DNA of 64,000 bases from Angiostrongylus vasorum (lineage: Eukaryota; Nematoda; Chromadorea; Rhabditida; Metastrongylidae). Of this stretch, positions 25,401-35,142 are shown one piece after another (the stretch's first letter is position 1; each line of letters starts with the position of its first letter). The DNA lies in assembly GCA_018806985.1 (NCBI GenBank), contig JADANN010000099.1, forward strand, positions 3,505,501 through 3,569,500, read 5' to 3'. Both the position numbers and the translations under genes were made by a program. A model generated the notes under the pieces. That model did no database searches. It was given only the letters and a program-made list of their open reading frames with translations, and was not told the origin of the DNA.

Positions 25401-27161
25401 AGATAGCCGGGCTAAGCCGTTCTCACGTGGAGTGGAGGAGAGCGTTTGTGCGCGGATCGAAGTAGCGCCTTTAATTCCTGATCACTGGCATCACTGACTA
25501 TTGTGCTACACCCCGCTGGTGTACATCAACATAATCTATTAATAAAATAAAAGCACGTAAGTTACAAATGTAGCATAGTAGCCAATATGACATTAATTTA
25601 ATCGGCAATTGGTTTTCTACTTAGAGCTATCAGAAAAAATCCCGACAAGGAAAAAAAATAATGAAGAAGAATTCAACAACCTCCTTGAGAAAGAGGTTAT
25701 CGTTGAAACTTAGCATTATTTAAACCTTAACATAAAGAATCGTTAAGGCTTATGGTTATTCCATTGCTGTTGTCGGACTGTAAGAGATACAAACTGACCT
25801 GTATATTTCTCAAAGTACTTAGGCATTACGAATGAAATTTCTCGAGCCCAAAAATTCCTTTGTTGCACAAAGAAGATTGCAATAAAAAATCTAACAAATC
25901 AGACGTCATTTGCAAAAAGTAGTAGAGAACATGGAGAAAAGACCATATAGATGGAGATGCTTTTAGATAAAAAAGAAGAATTATGGCGAAATATCAAGGG
26001 TAGAGCAAGAAAAGAGCTTTCGGCGTTGACCAACCCGTGAGGGGTCCGCCGTGCATTCGACTTCATTAAACATTGCTGCAGGTGATTGAATGCATATCTG
26101 GCCTTTACAATGACTCGCGATGGCCTACCTACCAGACAAGCCTTGTACTAATTCGTCGACCCCGGAGGGATGGAATAGTTAGCGAGCCTAGGGTGCGGGA
26201 TTGATCCTACGTGTATTGCAAAGCGCCTCTAAGCACTGCGCTACATGCGCCTTCTGAGGGTGGAGTAGTTGACGTAGTTCAGAATTTAAAGAAAATCGAC
26301 TAGATTCCCTGGAATCCGAAAAGAGTCAGTTGCGCAGCTTCAAGCTAGTTGCGTTTATCTTACAAAAACACAACTAGCTTGAAATATTTTGTAAGCCGCT
26401 AGTGTATTGTGATTTGACTATACAGAATGCATTTGTAAAGACAGACCATTTCCCAATACTATACTTCCCAAAGCGCCAAAGTCACATTTTACTCACTGGA
26501 CCACAGAGCACCTTGCCTTGCCTTTCTCTCAGCCACTTTTTTACTCTAACGGTCCTATCAACAACCATCCGTCAAAGGGAATAATCTGGAGAGCAAATCT
26601 CGGCATTAAACCCAGTTAATTTGAAGCTGCAGTCGAAATCACAATGTTTTAATCTCTTATTTACTGCCCTCTCCTTCTTCATAGCAAAGTACCACTGTAT
26701 TTTTTGCTATTACTAGTGTTATTACTAACACAAGGATTTTTCAAAATTGGCAGTCGTAGAGACCGGATAAGAACGAGGACTCAGTGTTATCATTAGAAGT
26801 GAAGTACCTGAAGCACATTATTGTGTGTTGAAGGTGCTCTTTTTAAGCCTAAGCCTAAACTTAAGCATAAGCGTGTTTCCACAGCTCGATGATGAATGAA
26901 AATCGAAGGCTGCTATCCAAATACAAGATAAATAAAACTCTAGAACAGAAAAAATAAAATCTCACAATCTAGGAAAAAAAAGCAGAGTGAAGAATATCTA
27001 TAGGCCGACAGAAAAAGGTCGTGTGTAGATGTAAAGAGTTAGGAAAACCCACTCTGCCATCGCTCTGGTTTATCCATTTCGTCCAGTGCCTGAGTGTAGT
27101 TGAGGAGTTTTGCAGCACGGAATGCGTCGCCAATAACATCATGAATCAGGTCACTCGCATT
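9066..27161 (-). CDS. ZIP (SLC39)-type metal-ion transporter, N-terminus not found
   Basis: Eleven exons joined by GT..AG introns and consistent phase: 27161-27053, 21540-21371, 17865-17742, 16140-16096, 15956-15870, 14195-14151, 14083-14039, 13347-13206, 11771-11691, 10951-10760, 9212-9066 (stop TAA), about 394 residues. Order: hydrophilic N-terminal part; TM1-TM2 (WTVGILIVSACSF, VLLIALGIGALSGSS); TM3 (STLIVAALYTFF); a cytosolic variable loop in small exons; TM4 (VAYMIIFGSSANNFVDG); TM5 (GLSIGIAVVSQQFPQELG); TM6-TM8 (NLIPIFLSYLGFICGVLL, GMYLYIFLGTL, LVTFLQFLGIISGICFMYYM). ZIP proteins move zinc, iron or manganese into the cytosol. Here the TM4 His and TM5 HExPH residues are replaced by Asn and Gln, so transport needs testing. 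Two exons each hold one surplus base in a homopolymer (17783-17790, 10804-10810). Introns contain a LINE, SINEs, PLE foldbacks and other repeats. Family identity is strong; the first exon (27161) is assigned by phase and position only. Confidence 0.85.
9430..9745 (-). mobile_element. tRNA-headed SINE, family B
   Basis: On the minus strand it starts GACGGGTAGCACAGCGGCAG with a box-B-like GGTTCGATTCC, followed by the family B body (TCCGGGGTCATCAAATTG, ATTTTCATT). It lies head to head with the next copy, 39 bases away, inside the last intron of the ZIP gene. Confidence 0.7.
9784..10130 (+). mobile_element. tRNA-headed SINE, family B
   Basis: It starts GCAGTTAGTACAGTGGTAGT and carries the body landmarks TCGACTTGATCAGCATCC, CCTCAAGCAGCAGCC and GATGCGAGGAAA. 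The 3' end reaches a family A SINE a little further on. Confidence 0.7.
10222..10498 (-). mobile_element. tRNA-derived SINE, family A
   Basis: A well preserved copy. Minus-strand head with GATGTGGCGCAGCGGTAGG, box-B-like GGAATTGATCCC, internal CTTGCCTGGGAGGATAGCAG and 3' end GCCGAGAGCTTTGTCC. It lies in the last ZIP intron and generates the spurious frames 10129-10698 and 10261-10603. Confidence 0.85.
10760..10951 (-). CDS. ZIP exon with TM6-TM7 and a homopolymer frame break
   Basis: Acceptor TTTCCAG before 10951 and donor GTAAGT after 10760. The first part reads GTLAILINSGLGFRRAMLF and continues to EGYDDYIF. After a run of seven T (minus strand, 10810-10804) the continuation SISSGMYLYIFLGTL is only found in the next frame. 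Removing one T restores phase with both neighbouring exons. The terminal LGTL joins directly to IPEIRE of the last exon. Confidence 0.85.
11130..11527 (+). repeat. Interspersed repeat, family C
   Basis: A full-length copy with the leader TACTTGATACTTGAATGGCC, a small hairpin around CTCCATTTTTCGGAG, and the end CGATGAGGCGGCAAACCGTT. Confidence 0.8.
11950..12520. repeat. Family D inverted pair (palindrome with insert)
   Basis: About 11965-12127 and 12294-12453 are inverted copies of the tRNA-like unit. Both include GCAAAACTCGGACCGCAAG-type and GGTGTGGTGGAGAACGCGC-type strings on opposite strands. The flanking tails about 12225-12275 and 12460-12510 (CTGCCTTCT..TATGGCAGG) are also inverted. It lies between ZIP exons 13347-13206 and 11771-11691. 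Confidence 0.7.
12828..12892. repeat. (TA)n microsatellite
   Basis: About 65 bases of uninterrupted AT alternation followed by a GT-rich stretch. The frames across it (Tyr-Ile repeats) are meaningless. Confidence 0.95.
13206..13347 (-). CDS. ZIP exon with TM4 and altered metal motif
   Basis: Acceptor TTTTAAG before 13347, donor GTATGA after 13206. It translates as EGDDQISLSVKVVEKHVIDP, then IEVTSVAYMIIFGSSANNFV, then DGMSM. LIV-1-type ZIPs have HNFxDG at this place; here the His is Asn while the Asp-Gly pair is kept. Phase 1 at the end connects to GA of the exon at 11771 (giving GAAFSDSLLRG). Confidence 0.88.
14490..14640 (+). mobile_element. SINE family B, 3' part only
   Basis: It retains AAAATCGACTTGACCAGCAT, ACATTCGTAACGAAGAAG and CTCAAGAAGCAGTCG. 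The tRNA-like head is missing. Confidence 0.55.
14700..14935 (+). repeat. Family C repeat, 3'-truncated
   Basis: Starts with TACTTGATACTTGAACGGCC and ends shortly after CAGTGGTAGGTCCTGG. It is oriented against the family C copy at 15052-15432. Confidence 0.75.
15010..15046. repeat. (TA)n microsatellite
   Basis: About 36 bases of TA alternation between two inverted family C copies. Confidence 0.9.
15052..15432 (-). repeat. Interspersed repeat, family C
   Basis: A full-length minus-strand copy from CGATGAGGCGTTAAAATG (the 3' end, near 15065) to the GGCCTGCCCTCACTGG leader, ending CTTAATACTTG. Confidence 0.8.
15433..15652 (-). mobile_element. SINE family A, 3'-truncated
   Basis: Adjoins the family C leader directly. 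The tRNA-like head (GTACAGCGCAGTGGTTAGA on the minus strand) is intact, while the 3' GCCGAGAGCTTT end is missing. Confidence 0.7.
16371..16408 (-). other. Hammerhead-like core, left arm
   Basis: The minus strand reads CTGAAGA, hairpin GGCG-AAAC-CGCC, then GAAAAGTC. The base after GAAA differs from the other copies (A instead of C). Confidence 0.4.
16536..16571 (+). other. Hammerhead-like core, right arm
   Basis: CTGAAGA (16541-16547), imperfect hairpin GACG-AAAC-CGCC, then GAAACGTC (16561-16568). Confidence 0.4.
16976..17350 (-). repeat. Interspersed repeat, family C
   Basis: A minus-strand copy with all landmarks (CTGGTATCAAAG, CTCTGATCCACAAGGGCGGC, GCATTGGCCATCCAGGCG), ending at CCAAGTAAGTA. 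Confidence 0.75.
17742..17865 (-). CDS. ZIP exon with TM3 and a homopolymer frame break
   Basis: Acceptor AAATCAG before 17865; it begins AFHLTELDDFNYHSKST and LIVAALYTFF. After a run of eight T (17790-17783) the expected continuation SVDRILHYALELRR is in the next frame, so one T is surplus. With that base removed the exon ends in phase 0 before GTTAGT and joins EEVEIAMLSNALART of the next exon. Confidence 0.85.
18065..20330 (-). mobile_element. RTE-type LINE, degenerate
   Basis: Minus-strand remnants are in correct order. 20330-20100 is a leader resembling the GC-rich 5' region seen in nematode RTE copies. 19700-19252 is an endonuclease part (SMNIDSFEQFTTRIGRLLLK, LTIFVVYTPTSSSDEVE). 18930-18730 is a pre-RT part (NRQLSPETLEL). 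18420-18070 is RT motifs (TTPGPDIIRSEHLKN, FNKGDLHDFGNYRQF, VLNRIGRTLDEGQPCEQA). Stops, frameshifts and an internal deletion show a dead copy. It sits in the intron between the first two TM exons of the ZIP gene. Confidence 0.8.
20331..21370. other. ZIP intron, nothing recognised
   Basis: Unique AT-rich intron sequence; short frames here have no splice support. Confidence 0.4.
22090..22375 (+). mobile_element. SINE family B, diverged
   Basis: Head with GCGCAGCAGTTAGAG and a box-B-like GAGTTCGACCCC; body with TTTACTCGATCAGTATTC and CATTTGTGGAAAACGC. The middle is shortened. Confidence 0.5.
22410..22462. repeat. (TA)n microsatellite
   Basis: TA alternation drifting into TATG units. Confidence 0.9.
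22463..25250. other. Large ZIP intron, no gene recognised
   Basis: The minus-strand frame 23210-22866 is preceded by a TTTTTCAG acceptor at 23184. Its phase does not fit between the flanking ZIP exons and no family is visible, so I do not call it. The rest is unique AT-rich sequence. Confidence 0.4.
25262..25520 (-). mobile_element. SINE family B, diverged
   Basis: The minus strand begins GGGGTGTAGCACAATAGTCAG and keeps the mid-body AGAACGGCTTAGCCCGGC and CCGCCAGCATTCTAC. Confidence 0.55.
26005..26254 (-). mobile_element. tRNA-derived SINE, family A
   Basis: Minus-strand head GCGCATGTAGCGCAGTGCTT, body with a short deletion after GTAGGCCATCGCGAG, and 3' end CGCCGAAAGCTCTTTTC. Confidence 0.75.
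26490..26700 (-). repeat. Family D repeat, partial
   Basis: Shares CTCTCAGCCA, the CCGTCAA..GGGA segment, CGGCATTAAACCCAGTTAA and the TTTACTGCCCTC tail with the copy near 12130-12260. Confidence 0.5.
27053..27161 (-). CDS. Candidate N-terminal exon of the ZIP gene
   Basis: Acceptor AACTTTAG before 27161, donor GTGGGT after 27053. It reads NASDLIHDVIGDAFRAAKLL then NYTQALDEMDKPERWQ. It ends in phase 1 and the next ZIP exon (21540) starts with two bases completing a codon before TGG, so the join gives WQTWTVG. The hydrophilic composition suits the extracellular part before TM1. The link spans a 5.5-kb intron and rests on phase only. Confidence 0.55.
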
Positions 27162-27624
27162 CTAAAGTTCATTCCTATATTGAATATTTTTAAAGCATTT
27201 CAAAGAAATATTCCATCTGTTACAAAAGTACCTGCAGACTGCTCAATAAGTCTAAGCCGTAATCCCAAATTTTTATAACAAACTACAACTCAAATCACAG
27301 GAAATTCATGGAACGTCCAAATATCTTTAAATACTTAGCTGATATTAATTCTACTGCTTCCCTTTCTTTTAAAATTCCCTCAGCACTTCCAAGAAAGTAC
27401 AGCGATCAAATAATCTCCTTGATAATTTGAAATTGGATTAGAGTTTTTCTAAAGTTTAGGAGAAATTCACAGCCATAGTAGTCATAATGAGTGCTTGTTA
27501 AAGTGTTCTAGGGGATTTCAAGTATTTCGATAATGCAATTCGCTATCTCACTGTGACACCTCGTTGAAGCTCTTGAAACGGAAGAAAATGCTTGCTATAG
27601 AGTTAAGCGATAGAGGAGATGAAG

Positions 27625-27865
27625 TGCACGGCATTGATCAACTAGTTGGGAATGTTCCATAGATTCCACTCCTTTGACTGTCGTAGAGGTGACTGAATGC
27701 ATGCTTAGCTTATACAATGAACTGTCAGGGGTATTTTTGACCTCCTATACAAGTCTGTCACCAATTTACCAGATCCGGATGAATGCCAGGCCTGTTTTGG
27801 TAGAGCGTGGAATCGGACCGACGACCACTGTACTGCGAAGAACTTCTAACCACTACGTCTTTAAT
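27625..27865 (-). mobile_element. SINE family A, diverged
   Basis: The minus-strand head has ACGTAGTGGTTAGAAG and the body ATTCAGTCACCTCTACGACA. The box-B region is mutated. Confidence 0.55.
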
Positions 27866-28073
27866 AAGTAACATAAACGACGTTTTCTTCGAATTATTAG
27901 GAGGATGGAATTGAACGACTGCATAGAGAACAGTTCAGAGAAAGCATATGAAAGGCAAGATGTTAGGAATGCCAATAGTAAAGAGTGAAAATATTCATTA
28001 ACCTTCTCAAGACAATGCGCATTGATTTCAATATGTACGCTGCTGTACTTTTCGGACCGTATATCTTGATTTC

Positions 28074-28322
28074 CTCCTAACGGTTTACGACCTTATCGTG
28101 GCTGGAAGGTGTTCCTGGATGTCGGACTGCGACATACAGCGGGGAGATTCATCCCCTGGCAGGGGTCTCCAAAGCTGAAAAGAAGTCCGGCGTTCCCATC
28201 AGGAAACTTCGTGCTGACCTCGGGACTGCAGGGAACTGCAATGGCTAAACCAGCACAACTCCGAAAAATGGAGATTATGCTGGGGTCGCACAACCAGTGA
28301 GGATGGGCAGTCTAGTTATCCT
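28074..28322 (-). repeat. Family C repeat with internal deletion
   Basis: Both ends are present (TCCTAACGGTTTACGACC at the left; CACAACCAGTGAGGATGGGC at the right), but about 120 bases of the middle, between AACTTCGTG and CTGACCTCGGGA, are missing. Confidence 0.75.
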
Positions 28323-31105
28323 AGTATATCTTGATTTCAATGCGCATTTCAACTGGCTTCAATGACATGCGGCATTCCGACGAGCACACAGTCGAAAATT
28401 GCCGTGGTCGGGAAATGGTTTAACCTTTTCGTTTGTAACTATTTAGTGCATATTGTTGGCCAAAACTGCTTCTCTTTCAATATTTTCACGTAGATACGTT
28501 AGTTTTTGACCACATAACACCTCTACGACTCTTTGTAGCCGATCGATGGCTTGTCGACACGGATTTTATACTGATACTGGTCCATAGACAGACATTCTTA
28601 CCTATACTTGCAATAGACCGTTTCGGGTGGTGGAATAGAGTCGGTGGATATGAATGAAGTGAAAGAGACACAAAAAGCAGACTTCACTGATCATACAAAA
28701 TCATGAGGAGAAGCTAACGATGTCGACTTTATATAATGGAAAAAATGCAAGGGAACCGAACGGTAGAACAATAGACTCAAGAAACCAGTGTGTCGGGTCT
28801 CTTGCGCTAGCTCAAGGACCGCACACCTTGGTTTCAATCCGCATTCTGATTGCGGCTGTGATGACACGCGGTCTGGCGAGCACGACACACGAAAATGGCA
28901 ACGATCGTGAAAGGATTAAATACATTTGTCAATATTCAATATCCAGTCAAATATTCGTAACTAAGATATCCACTTTCGTGGAATGTTCCCCAAGTTAATA
29001 GCAATATATTTCTATGGATGGAGTGCATTTATGATGAAGGAAAGAACTGCTGAAAATCAACAAACAGTTTTATTTCTCAATCCTTAAGCTTCCTGCCTTT
29101 TTAATCTCTTGAGGTTTGTCAAATCCGATAGCCCTATTCTCTCAAATAAAATAATGAATGCAGTGCCGCGCTAGCTGGTCTACGAGAAAAAATTAGATGC
29201 CGTAAAGAGAACGAGTGAACTCCTACCATTCACTTAGAAGAAAAAACTGGAACGCAGGCCAAACTAAAATTATTGGCAAATTTAAAGCTTCTCGAATAAA
29301 ACTGTAAGAAATCATACAGTAAGCAAACCGCGCTTATTTTTTATCAACAAAAAAATAGTCGACTAATATTTAGGTCGTGATTTCGTCATAGTAATGGAAC
29401 TTTGTATAACAAATATCGATTTGACTCGAGTTCCGAAATATTGTAACATTTTCGCAAATATGCCGTATTGAAAATGGATGCTATTCGGAGAAAGAACAAG
29501 ATATGAATCACTGAAACGGTTGAGAGTCGTTTGAAGGAGAAATCCGATGCGAGTACGGTTGCTTCTCTCGTCGACACACTGATAAAAAGCGATTTCCATT
29601 GGAAAAACAGTTCTGTTGTTTTATTAAGAGATGATGTATGATGCTCAAACATCATCCTTTCACGAAAAAATGTGCATTATAGAAAGGCTTTTGAATTGAG
29701 CACATTGAGAGCTGCAAAAAACCTCAAAGACAAATCTTGGTAGGAAGCATCTGGAGAGATGGCTAATATGATGGAATCGGGAATGCTGTCAATGGAAGGA
29801 ACCAAACGACTCTCTAAGAATGCCTCAGTACATTACACTGAGACAGATGACCTCTGAAAATATTGTTCGACGGAGATGAAGTGGAAAGCATTTTTGTTCT
29901 TATTATGCTCGGAGCGCTGCCGGATAGAACAGCGATAAAAATGCGTAGTACTATGGATGAGACGCCTCTCGCATAAGAAGAGCATTGCGAAGAAAGTCTG
30001 TTCAAGATGAACGATAAAGCTGAAGACATAAAAAAGAATTTAAAACCATTTCTAGAGTATTTTTATTGCAGTTTTTTACTTCTGCCGGTCCCAAGACAAC
30101 AGCAAACTAAATGCTGCACGTCAAAAAATGGTGCTCAGAAGCGGCTTTTTAATGGGACCACAAAATTGGATCATTTACGTACTGAAAGATGATCGTAAAA
30201 CCATCGAATGAGCTCTCAGTGATTTTGCAATGTTTTCAGGCAGTGCGCAAGTTCACCACTTTGTTCCAAGGTTCAGTAAAAAGTTCCTATACAAATGATG
30301 TCCTCGCAGTTGCAAGTTATTAAAATTAACTAAGTTAAATAAATTAGTGGGAAAGGTACACCTTCATTTCTCAGTACATCACTCCATTCTTGTGCTTTTT
30401 ATGCTGACAAATTTCGTGACAGAATTCGTACCAACTAGCTCGTTTACGTTAGTCCTTTACATGTTTGGATAATCCATGCTTTCCTTGAGAAATTCCATGC
30501 CAAATGAGCTATCGAATGACTAACAGGGGTCCATGTTATATTTAGAACGCGATTTCAAAGTATGAAACGAATTAGGAAAAGAAAGCACTAAAGAAATAAG
30601 CGAGGAAAGAAACATCCAAATTTTCATCTTCACCTTAGATAAAAAATGAATTGTAGGATCTAATTAAAATGGTAAGGTTCAGTCATTTCAGTTGTCAAAA
30701 AATCTCAAATCAGAAACGCTTACCACGACGTAGGGACGCTGCATCAGAGTGAATGCTCTGCTGAAAGACCTTCGGCCAGCCCCCTACCGTGTTCCGCGGA
30801 AGACTATTTGCAGTCATCGATGGGGAAGACAGGGAGAAGTTGGTTCAAAGTTAAAACGTTCCCGAATGTCGAGTTCCATTGCTGTCAAATCCAACCATAT
30901 GTAATTGACTTTAGAGGAATTCCCCGAGATATTTAAATTTGATTGATGCTGGGCATTTTCACGCTCAAAATACGCTCAAAGTCTCGGCTTCACTTGGAGT
31001 TCAGAGACAGGCAAGAGAAAGCTGGCAAGTGTTTAAATCTTAACAACGGGTGGTCACCCTGAATAGGTGATTATGGTCCGCTAACCGCGAGGCGGTTGTT
31101 GAAGG
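28323..31105. other. Intergenic or upstream ZIP region, no gene recognised
   Basis: Two short similar blocks near 28327-28440 and 28830-28930 (TGATTTCAATGCGCATT.. and GGTTTCAATCCGCATTCTG.., each followed by a GACGAGCACAC-like or CGAGCACGACACAC string) suggest a further low-copy repeat. Minus-strand frames at 29655-29386 and 30029-29814 are open but not identified. Confidence 0.35.
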
Positions 31106-31388
31106 GCGCGTGTGGCGCAGTCGTCGGAGGCGCCCTCTAGCACACACGTGGAATCGATCCCCGCGCCCATGGCCCACCAGACCCTCCATCCCCGCGGGGT
31201 CAGCAAATTGGTACCAGACTTGTCTGGGAGGGATAGCAGCACTGGCTAGATACATCGGCAGGCCACCTCGAGTCATTGTAAAGGCCAGATATGCATTCAG
31301 TCACCTCCAAACGATGCTTAATGAAGTTGGATGCATGGCGCATCCCTCAGGGATTGATCAACGGTGGGAGCTTTATCCTTCTATTTAT
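31106..31388 (+). mobile_element. tRNA-derived SINE, family A (full length)
   Basis: The cleanest plus-strand copy. GCGCGTGTGGCGCAGTCGTC (box A), GGAATCGATCCC (box B), GGTACCAGACTTGTCTGGGA, CCTCCAAACGATGCTTAATG and GGATTGATCAACGGTGGGAG. Frames across it are not genes. Confidence 0.88.
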
Positions 31389-32149
31389 TTAAAGGCGAGG
31401 CCACGTGAAGTGTCTCCAAGTGACGGGACGGTGAGGATTGTCTGCAACAAATGAACTTCTCGTCTTCCACGTGGAAGAACGGCAAGTCACCCACGAGTGC
31501 ACCTAGGCACCATGGCAAAACTGGGCAGAAGTTTTACAGCCAGAAACAGCGCACCCAAAAGCATCGATCCCATAGCCCCAGAAGCTCTTCTATGGCTGAT
31601 ATCACAAGTTAATTTAGAGAAACGAAAAGCACCGAAATCAACCCATTGGCGAGAACCTGAGAAACGCATTGGCCGATGAGGATTGGTTTCTATTCATACT
31701 GCGTGAAGAGAGAAATTAAGCGTAGTCCCACGTTGCCACATCAGGTAAAATTGTCCCTCGTCGTGAATGCGTCAAAAAACGAAACCTCTAAAACGGCCAT
31801 AATTTTGGTCTTTTTAAGAAACTTCATAGCCAGTTCCGTCGAGAAGATAGGAATTGGTATCGTCTACATCGATTTTGAGTACGTCTAACACGACTAACAT
31901 AATCCGCGCTTTCATTGAAGAGTAGAAAAAAAGCTGAGTATGTGCCAGCAACCAGAAGCTCCTGGATTGATACTCCAGCCTGGAGACACTTGTAAAAACA
32001 ACAACCAACATTCCTTTGAACTTTCAAAGGTTTGCAAAAGAAGGAGTAAAAAGATCCCCATAGAACAGAAGGGCAGTAGCGCACGCTTGGTGCACAGAAG
32101 TAGGAAAAAGCATTCGCAATACCGAACAGGAATCCTGCAAAGTTTTTTA

Positions 32150-32515
32150 TACGACCTATGTTTCACTTCTACTACGGGGATCCCAGCACATCTCACATTT
32201 GATTCGTTAACCCGCTCCCTCGCATCCATCATCCACTAAGGTCTTCCAACTTTTACGTGTGGCTTCGGATGCTACTTGAGATTTTCATTTTTACCTTAAA
32301 CGTCGAAGAATGCTGTTCGAGTCGATTCTCTCTATAATACTGAGATAGCCGGGCTGAAGCGTTCCTTACTGGATTGCAGAGTGTTTTTTTTCCCGACAAC
32401 TCCGATACCAATTTCTTGACCCCCAGAGGAATGATAGGCTTGGTGATACCGGAGTGGGATCGAAACGGTACCGTGCTCTTAATGATCGGCACCACAACAA
32501 CTCTATTATCCGCGC
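32150..32515 (-). mobile_element. tRNA-headed SINE, family B
   Basis: The minus strand starts GGGCGCGGATAATAGAGTTG with box-B-like GTTTCGATCCC. The body runs to the conserved TGGATGATGGATGCGAGGGA and TGTGAGATGTGCTGGGATC. Confidence 0.75.
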
Positions 32516-32724
32516 CCATATTTTTTATAAAAAAAAATCCTACAGCTACAATACTACAATGTTTTCCATCCTACGCCTTGATGGGATAGTCACCACACTC
32601 AAAATGATAATGAAAAGAGGATCAGCTATGACTTTTGCTACGACTTGCCCAACATCTACGTCAACCAAAATTTATACTATGCCAGCAAAATCCATTTCCT
32701 ACCAGAGGTTGTTGAAATACTATG

Positions 32725-32800
32725 GGAGCGCGTGTAGCGCAGTTGTTAGAGGTGCCTGCAATACACATGTGAATGCCACAACTCGAAGTTCGCAATTCTA
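32725..32800 (+). mobile_element. SINE family A, head only
   Basis: GGGAGCGCGTGTAGCGCAGT and GTTAGAGGTGCCTGCAATAC, then decayed. Confidence 0.5.
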
Positions 32801-32825
32801 GCATGCTGTTATCTGAGTAAAAAAA

Positions 32826-33540
32826 GAAATATCGACAGACGGTGGCTACATTATCTTAGCCTTGCTGATGATACGGCTCTTGAAACACGAAATATTACAC
32901 GGATGGAACGAATGTTGGCCGACGTGAACTAAAAAAAGAACCTTCGGTTGAGTCTTAAGGAAGTGATGTTCATGAATAAGAGATTTGTTCGCAGTTCCAA
33001 ATTCGCACTTAAGGGAACGAATCACTCCGAATACGTCAGCTTTGTATATCTAGGTCAACACAATGGAGGATTCACCTCTACAGCTCAGCAGGAGAAACCA
33101 AGCGGTTTGAGAAACGTTTAAGAACACAGAATGTGTAGTGAATGGAAGAAAGGACAATCGACTTTGTGTCCAACTCTCAGAGTTTACGTCTCTTCCCACG
33201 TTAAATTACGCCTTCCAGAAATGGATGGGTGCGGTGTGCAACGCGAAACATCAATCAGTGTTGTTGAACGCCCTTCAAATTGGGTAATATCAAGAGTATC
33301 CCATGCCTTGCAAATGGAAGAGGGAATTGGAAGCTTCGAGTAACGTCAAATCTCAGAGGCGAGACAGAACTGCTGCGAACATGCAAAGACGTGGGAAATA
33401 AAATTGCCACGACACCTCGTAGGCCTAAAGTGGTCGTTAGACGGGAGCTAATAGCGACTGGGTTTCAGAAATCTGTTCCGTGCGTGGCACAGGAAAACCG
33501 CTTTCCTGTAGCTCAGAATTCGTCTTGAAAATCAAAAAAT
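32826..33540 (+). mobile_element. RTE-type LINE fragment (RT palm and C-terminus)
   Basis: Reading across frames gives RWLHYLSLADDTALETRNIT with the catalytic Asp pair, then RMERMLADVN, LKEVMFMNKRFVRSSKF and SEYVSFVYLGQ. These are the palm and thumb order of nematode RTE reverse transcriptases. Frameshifts, stops and truncation at both ends show it is dead. Confidence 0.7.
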
Positions 33541-34660
33541 AATAATGTAATGGCAAGCGAGTCAAGAACGAGTTCTGTGATGTTCTAGCACTTGGAAAGT
33601 ATGCTGTAATTCAGCGCTGAGTTCAATGTTTAACACACAACGACGTTGATTCCAATGCGCTTTAATTGTGGTTACTGCCCCGATTTCAGTGTACGCGTGA
33701 GCAGCAATGTGGACAAGGCGCATTGACACCAGTTCATGTCATTTCCAGTGGTTTACTTTGTCGGAAAAAGATTTTTTCTTCTCTGCTGTATTTACTTTGC
33801 AGTTTATCCAACATATATGCTGCCTCGGACACCCGTGAAAACGCAACGATTTAACACTTAATAACTACAAAAGTGTTCTTCTCGGCGAATAACGGTTGCC
33901 AGCGAAGACAGGAGTCAACATATAAAGACTGCTGTCGAAGAACAGACCATGTGGATACGTCGAATGCGCTTGAACGGTGATAATCTACAGACATAGGGAC
34001 ACGTCTTCGTTATGATAGGATGGTAAGTCATTGAAGACACTTCTTAAGAGTTTGGTGTTCACAGTGTGCTTTCATCGATGTACTTCAACACACAGTTCCT
34101 AAAACGATAAACTTTTCGTGATGCTTTTGACGTCATGCCGTTTAATCCATCTGGCTTTCCTGCACAAATTGTAAGCCCGAATACGTATCTATGCCTCTTA
34201 TTTAGGAATTTGAGACTTACTTTCATCAGATCTCTTAAAGTGGAGGATGTGACGCTCTTTATTGTCTTCCGTTCCTCCAGCTTTCTTATTGTCACTGTCT
34301 ATGATGAGCTGAACAATGCTCAATCCTTTATATGCTCACAACATTTAATGGGACAATATTCACTTAGTAGTAAAACCCATCCAAGCGAAAAATGATTAGA
34401 GATAAAAATGTACTAAAACACCTTCATTGGACTTGTACACCTTCACAACGACAAGTCAAAGTCCCTTCTACAGCCACAATTTTCTAAATCCTTAGCTGCT
34501 TCAGTTACTGAAGGTCCACACCGCTCATATGGTCTACGGTAAATTGTTCGAATCGTGGACAGTTGTACCAATTCCGAAAGCAACTTGGAATTATGTGTTA
34601 CTCCACTATTAGCCACATGAAATTAAGCGCCGTACGTTAAGATTAGACATTGGAACGTAA
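33541..34660. other. Region with one candidate minus-strand exon
   Basis: Mostly unique sequence apart from the candidate at 34294-34221. No repeat family recognised. Confidence 0.35.
34221..34294 (-). CDS. Candidate exon of an unrecognised gene
   Basis: Acceptor ATAGACAG and donor GTAAGT flank 74 bases reading DNKKAGGTEDNKERHILHFK then RSDE. It ends in phase 1. An acceptor CGTTTTAG before 34098 would add RTVC and a stop. The strong splice sites and hydrophilic composition are the only support. No family is visible. Confidence 0.3.
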
Positions 34661-34663
34661 AAA

Positions 34664-34945
34664 AAAAGGACAAAGCTACCAGCACTGATCAATTCCACAG
34701 GGGATGCGCCATGAAATCGACTTCATTAAGCATCGCTGGAGGTCAGTGAATACATATCTGGCCTTTACAATGACTCGCGGTGGCCTACTGATGAATCGAG
34801 CCAGTGCTGCTGCCCACCCTTCCATCCCAGACAAGTCTGGTACCAAATTGCCGACCCCGGAGGGATGGAAAGCTTTGTGAGCCACCGGCGCCGTGACCGA
34901 TCCCACGTATATATCGAAGGGCGCGTCCGACCACTGCGCCACTTT
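34664..34945 (-). mobile_element. tRNA-derived SINE, family A
   Basis: Minus-strand head GTGGCGCAGTGGTCGGACGC, box-B-like GGGATCGGTCAC, full body and 3' end AGTGCTGGTAGCTTTGTCC. Confidence 0.82.
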
Positions 34946-34987
34946 GGATTGAACTGCAGTTTCACTACATCGTAATTTGATTTGAAG

Positions 34988-35142
34988 GATAAAAAGGATA
35001 AAGCTCTCGCCGGTTGATCAATCCTTGAGGGTTGCGCCATGCAATCGACTTCATTAAGCATCGCTGGAGGTGATTGAATGCATATATGACCTTTATAATG
35101 ACCCGCAGTGACCTACTGATGTATCGAGCCAGTGCACAGTGG
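34988..35142 (-). mobile_element. SINE family A, 5'-truncated tandem copy
   Basis: Begins immediately beyond the previous copy in the same orientation and covers only the 3' half, stopping at CTGGCTCGATACATC. Confidence 0.7.

Noticed and set aside
31106..31180. Possible tRNA gene (box A and box B present)
   Set aside because: The tRNA-like head is repeated many times with the same 200-base body and does not fold into a clear cloverleaf with an anticodon; it is a SINE.
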